From NCBI RefSeq assembly GCF_001976065.1, contig NZ_MNAH01000001.1, positions 310,001 through 374,000 on the forward strand: a DNA stretch of 64,000 nucleotides. The letters are read 5' to 3'. Position 1 is the stretch's first letter. Each line of letters begins with the position of its first letter. A model generated the notes under the pieces. That model saw nothing but the letters and a program-made list of their open reading frames with translations. It was not told where the DNA came from and searched no databases. This document shows positions 9,031-18,109 of this stretch, piece after piece. This DNA comes from Pseudomonas putida (GTDB taxonomy: Bacteria; Pseudomonadota; Gammaproteobacteria; Pseudomonadales; Pseudomonadaceae). Position numbers and translations under genes: made by a program.

Positions 9031-9918
9031 ATGAGCGAGCCATCAAGCCCTGTGCGTATAGCAGTCGTGCAATTCGATCCACAAGTCGGCATCGAAAATT
9101 GCGATGCGAATCTGTGTCGTAGCCTGGAACTGGCGCTGGAGGCGGTCACCGGCGGTGCGAACCTTATTGTGCTGCCTGAGCTATGCAGCACCGGTTATTT
9201 CTTCAGCAATCGGCAGGATGCTTTTGAACATGCGCAGTTGATACCCGGCGGGCCAAGCGCGCAACTCTGGATCGACTTTGCCTCCAAACACAGCGTCTAC
9301 ATCGTGGCCGGCCTGGCCGAGCGCGACGGCATGCGGCTCTTCAACACCTCAATACTCGTTGGCCCTGACGGTTTCATCGGCAAATATCGAAAAGCCCATT
9401 TGTGGAATCTGGAGAAACTCTGGTTCACACCGGGCGATCTTGGTTTTCCGGTTTTTGATACGCCCATTGGCCGCATCGGGATGTTGATTTGTTGGGACAT
9501 CTGGTTCCCGGAGGTACCGCGCATCCTGAGTCAGCAAGGCGCCGACATCATTTGCAGCGTCAATAACTGGGTCTGGACGCCTCCGCCGCTGTTCGATGAA
9601 GCCGGCAAGTGCATGGCGTCGTACCTGACGATGACGGCGGCACACGTCAACAATGTGTTTATCGCCGCTGCCAGCCGGATTGGTGAGGAGCGAGGTGCCC
9701 GCTACCTCGGCTGCTCGCTGATTGCCGGGACCAATGGCTGGCCGATTGGCGCCGTAGCATCGGCAGACCAGCAGGAAATCCTGTTTGCCGATATCGACCT
9801 GACCAGCTCCCGCAGCGCCCTCATCTGGAACAACCTGAACGATCTGCATCGTGATCGTCGAGCCGATCTCTACGATCAAATGCTCGGCTACACCCAGCAC
9901 CCATGTCTCCCACGTTGA
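9031..9918 (+). CDS. Nitrilase-superfamily carbon-nitrogen hydrolase
   Basis: A 295-residue C-N hydrolase with the full Glu-Lys-Cys triad: E50 in LPELCSTGY, K121 in KYRKAHLWN and C154 in LICWDIWFPE. It hydrolyses an amide, carbamoyl or nitrile-type C-N bond; the substrate cannot be read. I prefer ATG 9031 (preceded by AGAGG) over the GTG at 9001. It is followed after 17 bp by a duplicated membrane protein and then an asparaginase, so the three are probably co-transcribed, suggesting import and deamidation of an amide-containing compound (inference). The region between the preceding terminator and this gene likely holds its promoter. Confidence 0.85.
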   Translation: MSEPSSPVRIAVVQFDPQVGIENCDANLCRSLELALEAVTGGANLIVLPELCSTGYFFSNRQDAFEHAQLIPGGPSAQLWIDFASKHSVYIVAGLAERDGMRLFNTSILVGPDGFIGKYRKAHLWNLEKLWFTPGDLGFPVFDTPIGRIGMLICWDIWFPEVPRILSQQGADIICSVNNWVWTPPPLFDEAGKCMASYLTMTAAHVNNVFIAAASRIGEERGARYLGCSLIAGTNGWPIGAVASADQQEILFADIDLTSSRSALIWNNLNDLHRDRRADLYDQMLGYTQHPCLPR

Positions 9919-9935
9919 TAAGGGGGACCTGACCC

Positions 9936-11135
9936 ATGGAAACCACAACCGATAAAAACCGGTTTGCCACCAGATCGCTTTTTGATGTGGCGGTCATCCT
10001 GCTGATGATCGGCGCGACACTGCTGATTGTCTGGCTTTCATTCACCAATCGTTCGTTCTGGTCCGCCCATTGGCCGAGTTACAGCGACATGGTGTCGAGC
10101 CTTCCCCAGCCGAGTGCCTGGTTACGTTGGCTGCTCGGCGACATCAGCGAGGTGGCATTCTACAAACACGAGTTCGCCTCGATCGGACTGTTGGCGGGCG
10201 CCTATCTCGCTTACTGGGCGAATCGAACGGGGAGAACCTGGCAAGGCTTCAGCATTTCCTATGGCACGGGGCTATGGCCGTGGCTGATCACCAGTTCGCT
10301 GCTCGGGTTGCTGCTGAGTAACGTGCTGTGGGGCTGGACGGTGACCGCCACCAGTTGGCAGCCGACATTTGCCGCGTTCGTGTCGCTGCCAGCGGCGATG
10401 GTGCTGATGTTTGGCGGTGGCTGGAAGGTCACGATCAACGGCGCGATCATGGGCGCCGTACTCGTCACGCCCATGTGCCTGCTGATCGTCAATTACCTGT
10501 GTAACCCGTTGGGATTGCCGGCGGTGATCGGCAATGTCCTGGGCATGGCGGTCGCCAGCGTCGTGGCTTTTCTGCTGTGCCGCTACCGGCCCAGCTTGAT
10601 GAAGTCCGAACAATCCGCGACACCACCCTCCAAGCCTCCCGCGCCCGCCACCAAGGCGCCCGACTACGGGGTGATCTGGAGCATGCGCCGGGTCTTGGCA
10701 GACTTTTCCGAAGCGCCATTTTTCGGCAATGAACTGGCCAGCCTCGGCTTGTTACTCGGGGTATTGCTCGCCTACAGCATGAACCCGATGAGCCCGGCGT
10801 ACGGTTCAGGTCTGCTGCTGCACATCATCGCTGCACAAGCGCTGACCTCGGCCATCGGGGTGGTGATCTGGCGTCGGCAATGGATGTTGCGCGGCTGGTA
10901 CCCCACTTACGTTCCTCTGGTGTCGGTGGTGCCTGCGGCGATTCTGACCCATGGCGGCAGTTGGCTGGTGATCGTTTCGAGTGCATTGCTGGGGGCATTG
11001 ATCGCACCGCCTCTGGCCTGTGCGATTGCCAAGCGTTTGCCGGCCGACATGCATGCCTACATCGGCAATGTCCTGTCCATGGCCATCAGCACGTTGCTGA
11101 TCGTGCCGCTGATCGGCGTCCTTATCGCGGGGTAA
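9936..11135 (+). CDS. Internally duplicated multi-spanning membrane protein
   Basis: A 399-residue integral membrane protein I cannot assign to a named family. It is made of two homologous halves (about residues 60-205 and 230-395), each with the same order: a short E-A-F/E-x-A-F-F element, an H/N-E-[FL]-AS-[IL]-GLL motif, a GSGL/GTGLW segment, a [FY]-V-[SP]-L-x-[SP/A]-x-[PA]-A motif, a GG-[GS]-W turn, and a closing IGNVL-[GS]-MA helix. A proline-rich, probably cytoplasmic linker joins them. Such inverted or direct repeats are typical of transporters. It lies between a nitrilase-family enzyme and an asparaginase and is likely their transport partner, which is inference only. Confidence 0.8.
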   Translation: METTTDKNRFATRSLFDVAVILLMIGATLLIVWLSFTNRSFWSAHWPSYSDMVSSLPQPSAWLRWLLGDISEVAFYKHEFASIGLLAGAYLAYWANRTGRTWQGFSISYGTGLWPWLITSSLLGLLLSNVLWGWTVTATSWQPTFAAFVSLPAAMVLMFGGGWKVTINGAIMGAVLVTPMCLLIVNYLCNPLGLPAVIGNVLGMAVASVVAFLLCRYRPSLMKSEQSATPPSKPPAPATKAPDYGVIWSMRRVLADFSEAPFFGNELASLGLLLGVLLAYSMNPMSPAYGSGLLLHIIAAQALTSAIGVVIWRRQWMLRGWYPTYVPLVSVVPAAILTHGGSWLVIVSSALLGALIAPPLACAIAKRLPADMHAYIGNVLSMAISTLLIVPLIGVLIAG

Positions 11136-11151
11136 ATGCCACCGACCTTTG

Positions 11152-11182
11152 GGCTGTACCCCGTCCTTAACCGGGTACAGCC
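11152..11182. other. Perfect 10-bp hairpin before asparaginase gene
   Basis: GGCTGTACCC (11152-11161) and GGGTACAGCC (11173-11182) are perfectly complementary with an 11-nt loop, followed by a weak T-containing tract. It could be a weak terminator, an mRNA-stability element between membrane protein and asparaginase, or an operator. Confidence 0.5.
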
Positions 11183-11212
11183 ACCTCTCTTTACGAACAC
11201 ATGAGGTATCAC

Positions 11213-12208
11213 ATGGAACTGCCCAAACTCGCCATCGCGGCACTCGGCGGCACGGTGAGCATGCAAGCCAGGAATGCCGGCGAAGGCGTTATCCCGACCG
11301 TCAGCGGCGAGACTCAACTGGCGTCCGTACCGCATTTGGCGACGTTTGCCCAGGTGACCGTTGAAACCCTTGGACTGCTACCCAGCGCTTCACTGGATTT
11401 CGGATTTTTACTGACTGTATTGTCGTGGGCGCAACTTCAAATCAAGCAAGGCGCCGTGGGTGTCGTGTTGACCCAAGGCACCGACACACTCGAAGAAACG
11501 GCAACGTTTTTCGATTACCTTTGGCCCCACGACGCACCACTGGTGCTGACCGGTGCGATGCGCTCGGCAGCACAGCCAGGGGCCGAGGGACCGGCGAATC
11601 TGCTGGATGCATGCCACGTCGCCCTGGCCAGGAACAGCCAAAAGCGTGGTGTTCAGGTGGTGATGAACGGGGAGATTCATCAAGCGAGCAGCGTGCGTAA
11701 AACTGATTCGCTGGCGTTGCAGGCGTTTACCTCTCCGGTCGTGGGACCTGCAGGCCTGGTAATGGAAGACCGCGTTCACTACCTGCGCGCGCCGGATCAG
11801 CGTAAGGTTTTGCCCCTGCCGCAACGGACAACACAGAAGGTTGCGATGTTGGAGGCATCCCTCTCGGCTGACACGCTGCTGCTGGAAAACATCCTTGCGC
11901 TCGGTTATGACGGGCTGGTGATAGCCGGTTTCGGCGCCGGACATGTCTCGCAGAGCTGGGCGACGGTGATTGAGCACATCGCCGAAAGAATCCCTGTCAT
12001 CATCGCGACCCGCACCGGTTCCGGCTCTACCGCACAAGCCAGCTATGGTTTTAATGGCGGTGAGATGGATCTGATTCGCAAGGGTGCATCGATGGCGGGA
12101 TTTCTATGTCCGCGTAAAGCCAGGATCTTGCTTTGGCTGTTGCTTGGCTGTCAGCGGCAACATGAGTTGTCGCTCTACCTGAAAAGTGAAAGCCGCATTC
12201 AAAATTGA
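11213..12208 (+). CDS. Asparaginase (L-asparaginase I/II-type amidohydrolase)
   Basis: A 331-residue asparaginase/glutaminase-family protein. It has the N-terminal nucleophile motif LGGTVSM (T14), the second active-site motif TQGTD (T90-D91) and the family lysine K163. There is no signal peptide, so a cytoplasmic enzyme is expected. The start is set at 11213 because GAGG lies just upstream; an ATG 4 codons earlier lacks a good site. It is the third gene of an apparent operon with a nitrilase-family hydrolase and a membrane protein. L-asparagine is the family substrate, but the context leaves room for another amide. Confidence 0.88.
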   Translation: MELPKLAIAALGGTVSMQARNAGEGVIPTVSGETQLASVPHLATFAQVTVETLGLLPSASLDFGFLLTVLSWAQLQIKQGAVGVVLTQGTDTLEETATFFDYLWPHDAPLVLTGAMRSAAQPGAEGPANLLDACHVALARNSQKRGVQVVMNGEIHQASSVRKTDSLALQAFTSPVVGPAGLVMEDRVHYLRAPDQRKVLPLPQRTTQKVAMLEASLSADTLLLENILALGYDGLVIAGFGAGHVSQSWATVIEHIAERIPVIIATRTGSGSTAQASYGFNGGEMDLIRKGASMAGFLCPRKARILLWLLLGCQRQHELSLYLKSESRIQN

Positions 12209-12216
12209 TACATGAC

Positions 12217-12248
12217 CCTGTAGGAGCCAGCAAGCCGGCTCCTACAGG
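12217..12248. repeat. REP-type palindrome acting as possible terminator
   Basis: CCTGTAGGAGCC (12217-12228) pairs perfectly with GGCTCCTACAGG (12237-12248). It belongs to the GTAGGAGC repeat family of this window and sits between the convergent asparaginase and fdsD genes. Confidence 0.7.
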
Positions 12249-12267
12249 GATAGCGTTTTTCCAGTCG

Positions 12268-12483
12268 CTACCAACCCGCGCCACTCACCGCCTCTTGCAC
12301 CAACGGATGCAAATCCGCCCCCTTATGCTCCGTCTGCCAGGCCAGCAATTCCTTGCGCATGCTCGGTGCCCAGAACATCTGCAGGTGATTGCGCACGCCC
12401 AGCACTGCCTGCTCCTGGTCCGGTTGCGTGGCAAAGTACTGGCCGATCTGGTTGGCCATCTTGATCAGGTTTTCAGTGCTCAT
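12268..12483 (-). CDS. fdsD: Formate dehydrogenase delta subunit
   Basis: A 71-residue protein at the end of the formate dehydrogenase operon; its start overlaps the stop of the alpha subunit by 4 bp. The sequence (LIKMANQIGQYF, FWAPSMR, ADLHPLVQEAV) matches the small FdsD subunit, which is needed for maturation or stability of soluble NAD-linked formate dehydrogenases. No cofactor motif is present, as expected. Confidence 0.88.
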   Translation of the reverse strand: MSTENLIKMANQIGQYFATQPDQEQAVLGVRNHLQMFWAPSMRKELLAWQTEHKGADLHPLVQEAVSGAGW

Positions 12484-15362
12484 CGGCGCACCTCGGCCTT
12501 ATCACCACGGGCGTGGCGGCGATCCTTGAGCAAGCGGTCCTGTTCTTCGCTGAACGCCTGGAAGCGCTTTTGCCACTCCGAAGGGTGATACACGCGGCTG
12601 ACTTCCACGGCCGTGACCTTGTACTCCGGACAGTTGGTGGCCCAGTCGGAGTTGTCGGTGGTGATCACGTTGGCGCCTGATTCAGGGAAGTGGAAGGTGG
12701 TGTACACCACGCCCGGGGCGACCCGTTCGGTGATCCGCGCGCGCAACACGGTCTGCCCGGCGCGGCTGCCGATGCCGACCCAGTCACCTTCGTTGATGCC
12801 ACGGCTTTCGGCGTCAGTTGGATGGATTTCCAGGCGATCTTCATCGTGCCAGGCGACGTTCTCTGTACGCCGGGTTTGCGCGCCGACGTTGTACTGGCTG
12901 AGGATGCGCCCGGTGGTCAGCAGCAGCGGATAACGGGTGTTGACCTTCTCCTCGGTCGGCACATAGCCGGTGAGCATGAAACGCCCCTTGCCGCGCACGA
13001 ATTCCTCGATGTGCATGGTCGGCGTGCCATCCGGTGCCGCGGCGTTGCACGGCCATTGCAGGCTGCCGTGGCGATCGAGTTCGGCGTAGCTGACGTTGGT
13101 GAAGGTCGGCGTCAGGCTGGCGATTTCATCCATGATTTCCGATGGGTGTTTGTAGTTCATCGGATAACCCAGGGCGTTGGCCAGCGCCACCGTACCTTCC
13201 CAGTCAGCCTTGCCACCCAGTGGGTCCATGACCTTGCGCACCCGGGAGATGCGCCGTTCGGCGTTGGTGAAGGTGCCGTCTTTTTCCAGGAACGAGCAGC
13301 CCGGCAGGAACACGTGGGCGAACTTGGCGGTTTCGTTGAGGAAAATGTCCTGCACCACGATGCATTCCATGGCCGACAGCGCCGCGGTGACGTGCTGGGT
13401 GTTGGGGTCGCTCTGGGCGATGTCTTCACCCTGGCAATACAGGCCCTTGAAACTGCCGCCCAAGGCTGCCTCGAACATGTTGGGAATGCGCAGGCCCGGG
13501 TCAGGTTGCAGGGTGACGTTCCAGGCCTGTTCGAACTGCGCTCGTACCACCTCGTTGGAGACGTGCCGGTAGCCGGGCAGCTCATGGGGGAAGGAACCCA
13601 TGTCGCAGGAGCCCTGGACGTTGTTCTGCCCGCGCAGCGGGTTCACGCCCACGCCTTCACGGCCGATGTTGCCGGTGGCCATGGCCAGGTTGGCGATGCC
13701 CATCACCGAAGTACTGCCCTGGCTGTGTTCGGTGACGCCCAAACCGTAGTAGATCGCCGCATTGCCACCGGTGGCATACAGTCGCGCAGCGGCACGGATA
13801 TCGGCAGCGGGTACACCGCAGATCGGGCCAAGCACTTCCGGTGAGTTATCCGCACGGCTGACGAACTCGCTCCACTGGGCAAAATCGCCAGGCTCACAAC
13901 GGGCGTCGATAAAGTCTTGTTTGAGCAATCCTTCAGTCACGATCACGTGGGCCAATGCATTGAGCATGGCGACGTTGGTGCCGGGGCGCAGGGCCAGGTG
14001 ATACTCAGCGCGGGCATGCACCGTATCCACCAGATCAATGCGACGCGGATCGATGACAATCAGCCGCGCCCCTTCCCGCAAACGGCGTTTTAACTGCGAG
14101 GCGAACACCGGGTGCGCATCGCTGGGATTGGCGCCCATCACCAGGATCACATCAGCCTGCATCACCGAGTCGAAACTCTGGGTGCCGGCGGATTCGCCCA
14201 ACGTTTGCTTGAGGCCATAGCCGGTCGGCGAGTGGCAGACCCGTGCACAGGTGTCCACGTTGTTGTTGCCGAAGGCCGCGCGCACCAGTTTTTGCACCAG
14301 ATAGGTTTCTTCGTTTGTGCAGCGGCTGGAGGTGATCCCGCCGATGGAATCGCGGCCGTATTTCTGCTGCAGACGGCGGAATTCACTGGCAGCGTAGGTC
14401 ACCGCCTCATCCCAGCTGACTTCCTGCCACGGGTCGTTGATGTGCTTACGGATCATCGGCTTGGTGATGCGATCCGGGTGTGTCGCATAGCCCCAGGCAA
14501 AGCGCCCCTTGACGCAGGAGTGGCCGTGGTTGGCCTGGCCGTTCTTGTCCGGCACCATGCGCACCAGCTGGTCGCCTTTCATCTCGGCGCGGAACGAGCA
14601 GCCCACGCCGCAATAGGCGCAAGTGGTGATCACGCTGCGCTCGGGCTGGCCCAGTTCGACCACGCTTTTTTCCATCAGGGTCGCAGTAGGGCAGGCTTGC
14701 ACACAGGCGCCGCAGGACACGCATTCCGAGTCGAGGAAGTTATCCCCACCGGCCGCCGCGACACGGGATTCAAAACCGCGCCCGGTAATGGTCAGGGCAA
14801 AGGTGCCCTGGGTTTCTTCACAGGCGCGCACGCAACGGTTGCAGACGATGCACTTGCTCGGGTCATAGTCGAAGTAGGGGTTGGAGGTGTCCTTCACATC
14901 GGCCAGATGGTTCTCGCCTTCATAGCCATAACGCACCTCCCGCAGGCCGACCTGACCGGCCACGGTTTGCAGCTCGCAGTTGCCGTTGGCCGAGCAGGTC
15001 AGGCAGTCCAGCGGGTGATCGGAGATGTACAGTTCCATGACGTTGCGGCGCAGGGTCGCGAGTTTCGGCGTCTGGGTGTGCACGCTCATGCCTTCGGTGA
15101 CCGGCGTGGTGCAGGACGCCGGATAACCGCGCATGCCGTCGATCTCCACCAGGCACATGCGGCAGGAGCCGAACGCTTCCAGGCTGTCGGTGGCACAGAG
15201 TTTCGGAATGGTGGTGCCCAGCAGCGCAGCGGCGCGCATCACCGAAGTGCCTTCGGGCACGCTGATGCTGCGGCCGTCGATGTTCAGGGTGACCTGCACC
15301 TGGCTGTCGCGCGCGGGCGTGCCCAGGTCGATATCGGTGTTCGGGTCGAAGAGAGTGATCAT
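12480..15362 (-). CDS. fdsA: NAD-linked formate dehydrogenase, molybdopterin alpha subunit
   Basis: A 960-residue catalytic subunit. The first 90 residues form a 2Fe-2S ferredoxin domain (Cys in PKLCATD, SCRMC and SCTTP). A NuoG-like His/Cys 4Fe-4S segment (HPLDCLTCSANGNC) and two 4Fe-4S sites (CIVCNRCVRAC, CVSCGACVQAC) come next, then the CAYCGVGC cluster before the molybdopterin domain. The Mo ligand is a cysteine (context CARVCHSPT), not selenocysteine. The C-terminus is the molydopterin dinucleotide-binding domain. The start is the ATG at 15362 (MITLFDPNT), which overlaps the fdsB stop; the open frame extends 40 codons further but lacks homology there. It oxidises formate to CO2 and passes electrons to FdsB. 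Confidence 0.95.
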   Translation of the reverse strand: MITLFDPNTDIDLGTPARDSQVQVTLNIDGRSISVPEGTSVMRAAALLGTTIPKLCATDSLEAFGSCRMCLVEIDGMRGYPASCTTPVTEGMSVHTQTPKLATLRRNVMELYISDHPLDCLTCSANGNCELQTVAGQVGLREVRYGYEGENHLADVKDTSNPYFDYDPSKCIVCNRCVRACEETQGTFALTITGRGFESRVAAAGGDNFLDSECVSCGACVQACPTATLMEKSVVELGQPERSVITTCAYCGVGCSFRAEMKGDQLVRMVPDKNGQANHGHSCVKGRFAWGYATHPDRITKPMIRKHINDPWQEVSWDEAVTYAASEFRRLQQKYGRDSIGGITSSRCTNEETYLVQKLVRAAFGNNNVDTCARVCHSPTGYGLKQTLGESAGTQSFDSVMQADVILVMGANPSDAHPVFASQLKRRLREGARLIVIDPRRIDLVDTVHARAEYHLALRPGTNVAMLNALAHVIVTEGLLKQDFIDARCEPGDFAQWSEFVSRADNSPEVLGPICGVPAADIRAAARLYATGGNAAIYYGLGVTEHSQGSTSVMGIANLAMATGNIGREGVGVNPLRGQNNVQGSCDMGSFPHELPGYRHVSNEVVRAQFEQAWNVTLQPDPGLRIPNMFEAALGGSFKGLYCQGEDIAQSDPNTQHVTAALSAMECIVVQDIFLNETAKFAHVFLPGCSFLEKDGTFTNAERRISRVRKVMDPLGGKADWEGTVALANALGYPMNYKHPSEIMDEIASLTPTFTNVSYAELDRHGSLQWPCNAAAPDGTPTMHIEEFVRGKGRFMLTGYVPTEEKVNTRYPLLLTTGRILSQYNVGAQTRRTENVAWHDEDRLEIHPTDAESRGINEGDWVGIGSRAGQTVLRARITERVAPGVVYTTFHFPESGANVITTDNSDWATNCPEYKVTAVEVSRVYHPSEWQKRFQAFSEEQDRLLKDRRHARGDKAEVRR

Positions 15363-16918
15363 TGCTCGGCCTCCGAGGGCAACAAGCCGAAGTCGGCGGG
15401 GAAGTGCTTGAGGGCGCTGGCGACCGGAAAGGACACCATGCCGCCCAACGCACACAGCGAACCGTATTGCAGGGTGTCGCACAGGTCCTTGAGGATGATC
15501 ACCTGCTCATCACGACCGCTCGGGTCTTGCGCGGCCAGCAAGCGGTCGATCACCTCCACACCCCGGGTCGAGCCGATGCGGCACGGCGTGCATTTGCCAC
15601 AGGACTCCTCGGCGCAGAACTCCATGGCGAAGCGCGCCATGTGGGCCATGTCCAGCGTGTCGTCCGCCACCACCACACCGCCGTGACCGAGCATCGCGCC
15701 GATGCCGGCGAAGGCCTCGTAATCCAGCGGCGTGTCGAATTGCGACGGCGGCACCCAGGCGCCGAGCGGGCCACCCACCTGCGCAGCTTTCAGCGGCCGA
15801 CCACTGGCGGTGCCTCCGCCGTAGACTTCCACCAGTTCCCGCAGGGTCAGGCCAAAGGCCCGCTCCACCAGCCCGCCGCGACGCACATTGCCCGCCAACT
15901 GGAAGGGCATGGTGCCCAGGGAACGGCCCATGCCGTAATCGCGATAGAACTGCGCGCCCTTGGCCAGAATCAGCGGCACCGAGGCCAGGGTCAGCACGTT
16001 GTGCACCAGCGTCGGCAGGCCGAACAAGCCCTTCAAGGCAGGGATCGGCGGCTTGGCGCGGACGATCCCGCGCTTGCCTTCAAGAGAGTCCAGCAGCGCG
16101 GTTTCTTCACCGCAGATGTACGCGCCGGCACCGACCCGCACTTCCATGTCAAAAGCCTGACCGCTGCCGCCGACGTTGGCGCCGAGGTAACCGTTCGACC
16201 GGGCGATCTCCAGCGCGTTGCGCAGTGTCGCCACAGCGTCCGGATATTCCGAACGCACATAGATGTAGCCATAGGTGGCGCCGACGCACAGACCGGCAAT
16301 GGCCATGCCTTCGATCAGCAGGAAGGGGTCGCCTTCCATCAGCATGCGATCGGCAAAGGTGCCGGAGTCGCCTTCGTCGGCGTTGCACACGATGTATTTT
16401 TGGGCAGCTTCGGTCGCGCGCACCGTGCGCCATTTGATCCCGGCGGGGAAGGCCGCGCCACCACGGCCACGCAGGCCGGAGTCGAACACCGACGTCGCAG
16501 TTTGCTCGCCGCCGATGGCGACGGCCCTGGTTAAACCTTCGAAACCGCCATGGGCTCGATAATCGTCCAGCGACAACGGCCGGGTAATACCGGCGCGGGC
16601 GAACAGCAGGCGTTGTTGAGTCTTCAGATACGGCAACTCTTCCACCAGACCCAAGGCCAGGGGATGAGCGGATGGATCGCCTTTCAGCGCTTCGAGCACC
16701 GATGGCACATCGGCAGCCGTCAGCGGGCCGAAGCCGATACGACCTTGCGGGCTGTCCACTTCCAGCAACGGTTCCAGCCAATACAGCCCGCGCGAACTGG
16801 TGCGCTGCAGCTCCAGCGGCAGATGGCGTTCGTGGGCCTGAGTGACAAGCGCTGTCGCCACCTCATCGGCCCCCACGGCACAGGCCAGCGAATCACAAGG
16901 CAGGTAGAGAGTCGGCAT
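15359..16918 (-). CDS. fdsB: NAD-linked formate dehydrogenase, beta (NuoF-like) subunit
   Basis: A 519-residue diaphorase subunit. The N-terminal about 110 residues are thioredoxin-like; a NuoF-type FMN/NADH domain follows (GLRGRGGAAFPAG, then VCNADEGDSGTF and GAYICGEETALL) and a C-terminal 4Fe-4S site (CAEESCGKCTPCR). It accepts electrons from FdsA and reduces NAD+. I start at the ATG overlapping the fdsG stop (16918), six codons inside the longest frame. Overlapping starts along fdsG-B-A-D indicate tight translational coupling. Confidence 0.95.
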   Translation of the reverse strand: MPTLYLPCDSLACAVGADEVATALVTQAHERHLPLELQRTSSRGLYWLEPLLEVDSPQGRIGFGPLTAADVPSVLEALKGDPSAHPLALGLVEELPYLKTQQRLLFARAGITRPLSLDDYRAHGGFEGLTRAVAIGGEQTATSVFDSGLRGRGGAAFPAGIKWRTVRATEAAQKYIVCNADEGDSGTFADRMLMEGDPFLLIEGMAIAGLCVGATYGYIYVRSEYPDAVATLRNALEIARSNGYLGANVGGSGQAFDMEVRVGAGAYICGEETALLDSLEGKRGIVRAKPPIPALKGLFGLPTLVHNVLTLASVPLILAKGAQFYRDYGMGRSLGTMPFQLAGNVRRGGLVERAFGLTLRELVEVYGGGTASGRPLKAAQVGGPLGAWVPPSQFDTPLDYEAFAGIGAMLGHGGVVVADDTLDMAHMARFAMEFCAEESCGKCTPCRIGSTRGVEVIDRLLAAQDPSGRDEQVIILKDLCDTLQYGSLCALGGMVSFPVASALKHFPADFGLLPSEAEQ

Positions 16919-17394
16919 CAAACTTCCTCCCGGCAAGCATCGAGCAACGAATCCAGCCGCTCGACACTCAACCGCGCATGCACCCGGCCATCAAGCTCCA
17001 GCGCCGGCGAACAGGCGCAGGCACCCAGGCAATACACCGGTCGCAAACTGATGCTGCCATCGGCGCTGCTGCCGTGGTCATCCAGTTGCAACCGCTCACG
17101 CAACTGCGCGGCCAACTGTTCGGCACCACGACTCTTGCACGACTCGGCTCGGCACAACCGCAGGATATGCCGAGCGGGCGGTGCGGTACGGAAATCATGG
17201 TAAAAACTGATCACCCCACGCACCTCGGCCTGACTCTGGTTCAGCGCATGGGCAATCTCGGGGACGGCGGCATCGGGGATGTACCCAATGCGCTCCTGAA
17301 TATCATGAAGAATGGGCAACAGCGCACCCGCAGAGCCCTTGTGGCGCTCCAGCAGGCTGTTGACCAAAGGCACGTGCATACTCTCATCAGGCAT
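16918..17394 (-). CDS. fdsG: NAD-linked formate dehydrogenase, gamma (NuoE-like) subunit
   Basis: A 158-residue NuoE-like 2Fe-2S protein, first gene of the operon. The four cluster cysteines are visible in the contexts RLCRAESCKSRGA and VYCLGACACSP. The N-terminal helical part (LLERHKGSAGALLPILHDIQERIGY) is typical of the family. It is a partner of FdsB. No regulator or fdhD-type maturation gene is adjacent in this window. Confidence 0.93.
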   Translation of the reverse strand: MPDESMHVPLVNSLLERHKGSAGALLPILHDIQERIGYIPDAAVPEIAHALNQSQAEVRGVISFYHDFRTAPPARHILRLCRAESCKSRGAEQLAAQLRERLQLDDHGSSADGSISLRPVYCLGACACSPALELDGRVHARLSVERLDSLLDACREEV

Positions 17395-17897
17395 TCAGCA
17401 ATCCTCACGGTCACGGACAAACCAGCTGGTTGTCGGTCGTCCGAAAGTGTCGGCTGCGGCACTCACACCACGTCACGGAATCGTGGCAATTTCAGGCCGT
17501 TGGCCAGGGCACCCTGAGCGGGCATCTTGTTGTGCCCGGCACGGTCTTCGCCGCACCTCAACTGGGCATAAAGGGCAGCTTGCCACGCCGCTATTGATCG
17601 CATTGCACCAAAGCGACGTACTCGGTTCTGCCTACGACTATCCATTAAGTCTAGATGAGTGAGGCGCGGCGCGTTCACTCACCGGCCCAATGCCCAAAGG
17701 GCCTGTCGATGGCTGATGTATAACAAGCATTACAGGCGAGAAGAAGCATCAGAACCCAGGGCAATTCTACGGAGCAGATGCGCTGATCCATTGCGCCGAA
17801 AGCCTTCCCCTCTGCCCCAAATACGAAGAAGCCCCGAAAACTTCGAGGCCAATCCAAAATCCCAGTCACCACCAATCCTGAAGCAGCCCACTCCCCC
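17395..17897. other. Intergenic region upstream of fdsG, no convincing gene
   Basis: About 500 bp without a gene I can support. Short open frames exist on both strands (for example 17463-17678 minus) but none has a recognisable motif, ribosome site or plausible composition. The fds promoter should lie near 17395-17460. Confidence 0.5.
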
Positions 17898-18070
17898 CTG
17901 TGGGAGCGAGCCTGCTCGCGAAAACGCCAGCCCAGCCAACACAAATGCTGAAGGTGCACCCCAAACCCACTCACCCACTGGACTAAACAAAGCCCATCAG
18001 CTCACCGCAACCCATTGTGGGAGCGGGCTTGCCCGCGAAGGCGCCAGCCCAGCCAACACAAATGTTGAAT
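17898..18070. repeat. Two direct copies of an extended REP-like unit
   Basis: A REP palindrome followed by CGCCAGCCCAGCCAACACAA-ATG occurs at 17898-17953 and again at 18016-18070, in the same orientation and about 118 bp apart. The first copy has the CGAGCCTGCTCG core, the second CGGGCTTGCCCG. This is a direct duplication with compensating changes in the stem rather than the usual inverted pair. Confidence 0.8.
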
Positions 18071-18109
18071 CAACGGCCACCATCGCACGCTACCCACAGG
18101 CCTAAACCA

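Noticed and set aside
14112..15686. 524-codon plus-strand frame opposite fdsA/fdsB
   Set aside because: Spans two real genes on the other strand and has His/Ala/Gly-rich composition typical of antisense frames.
17463..17678. 71-codon minus-strand ORF upstream of fds
   Set aside because: No ribosome site, homology or plausible promoter that I can see.
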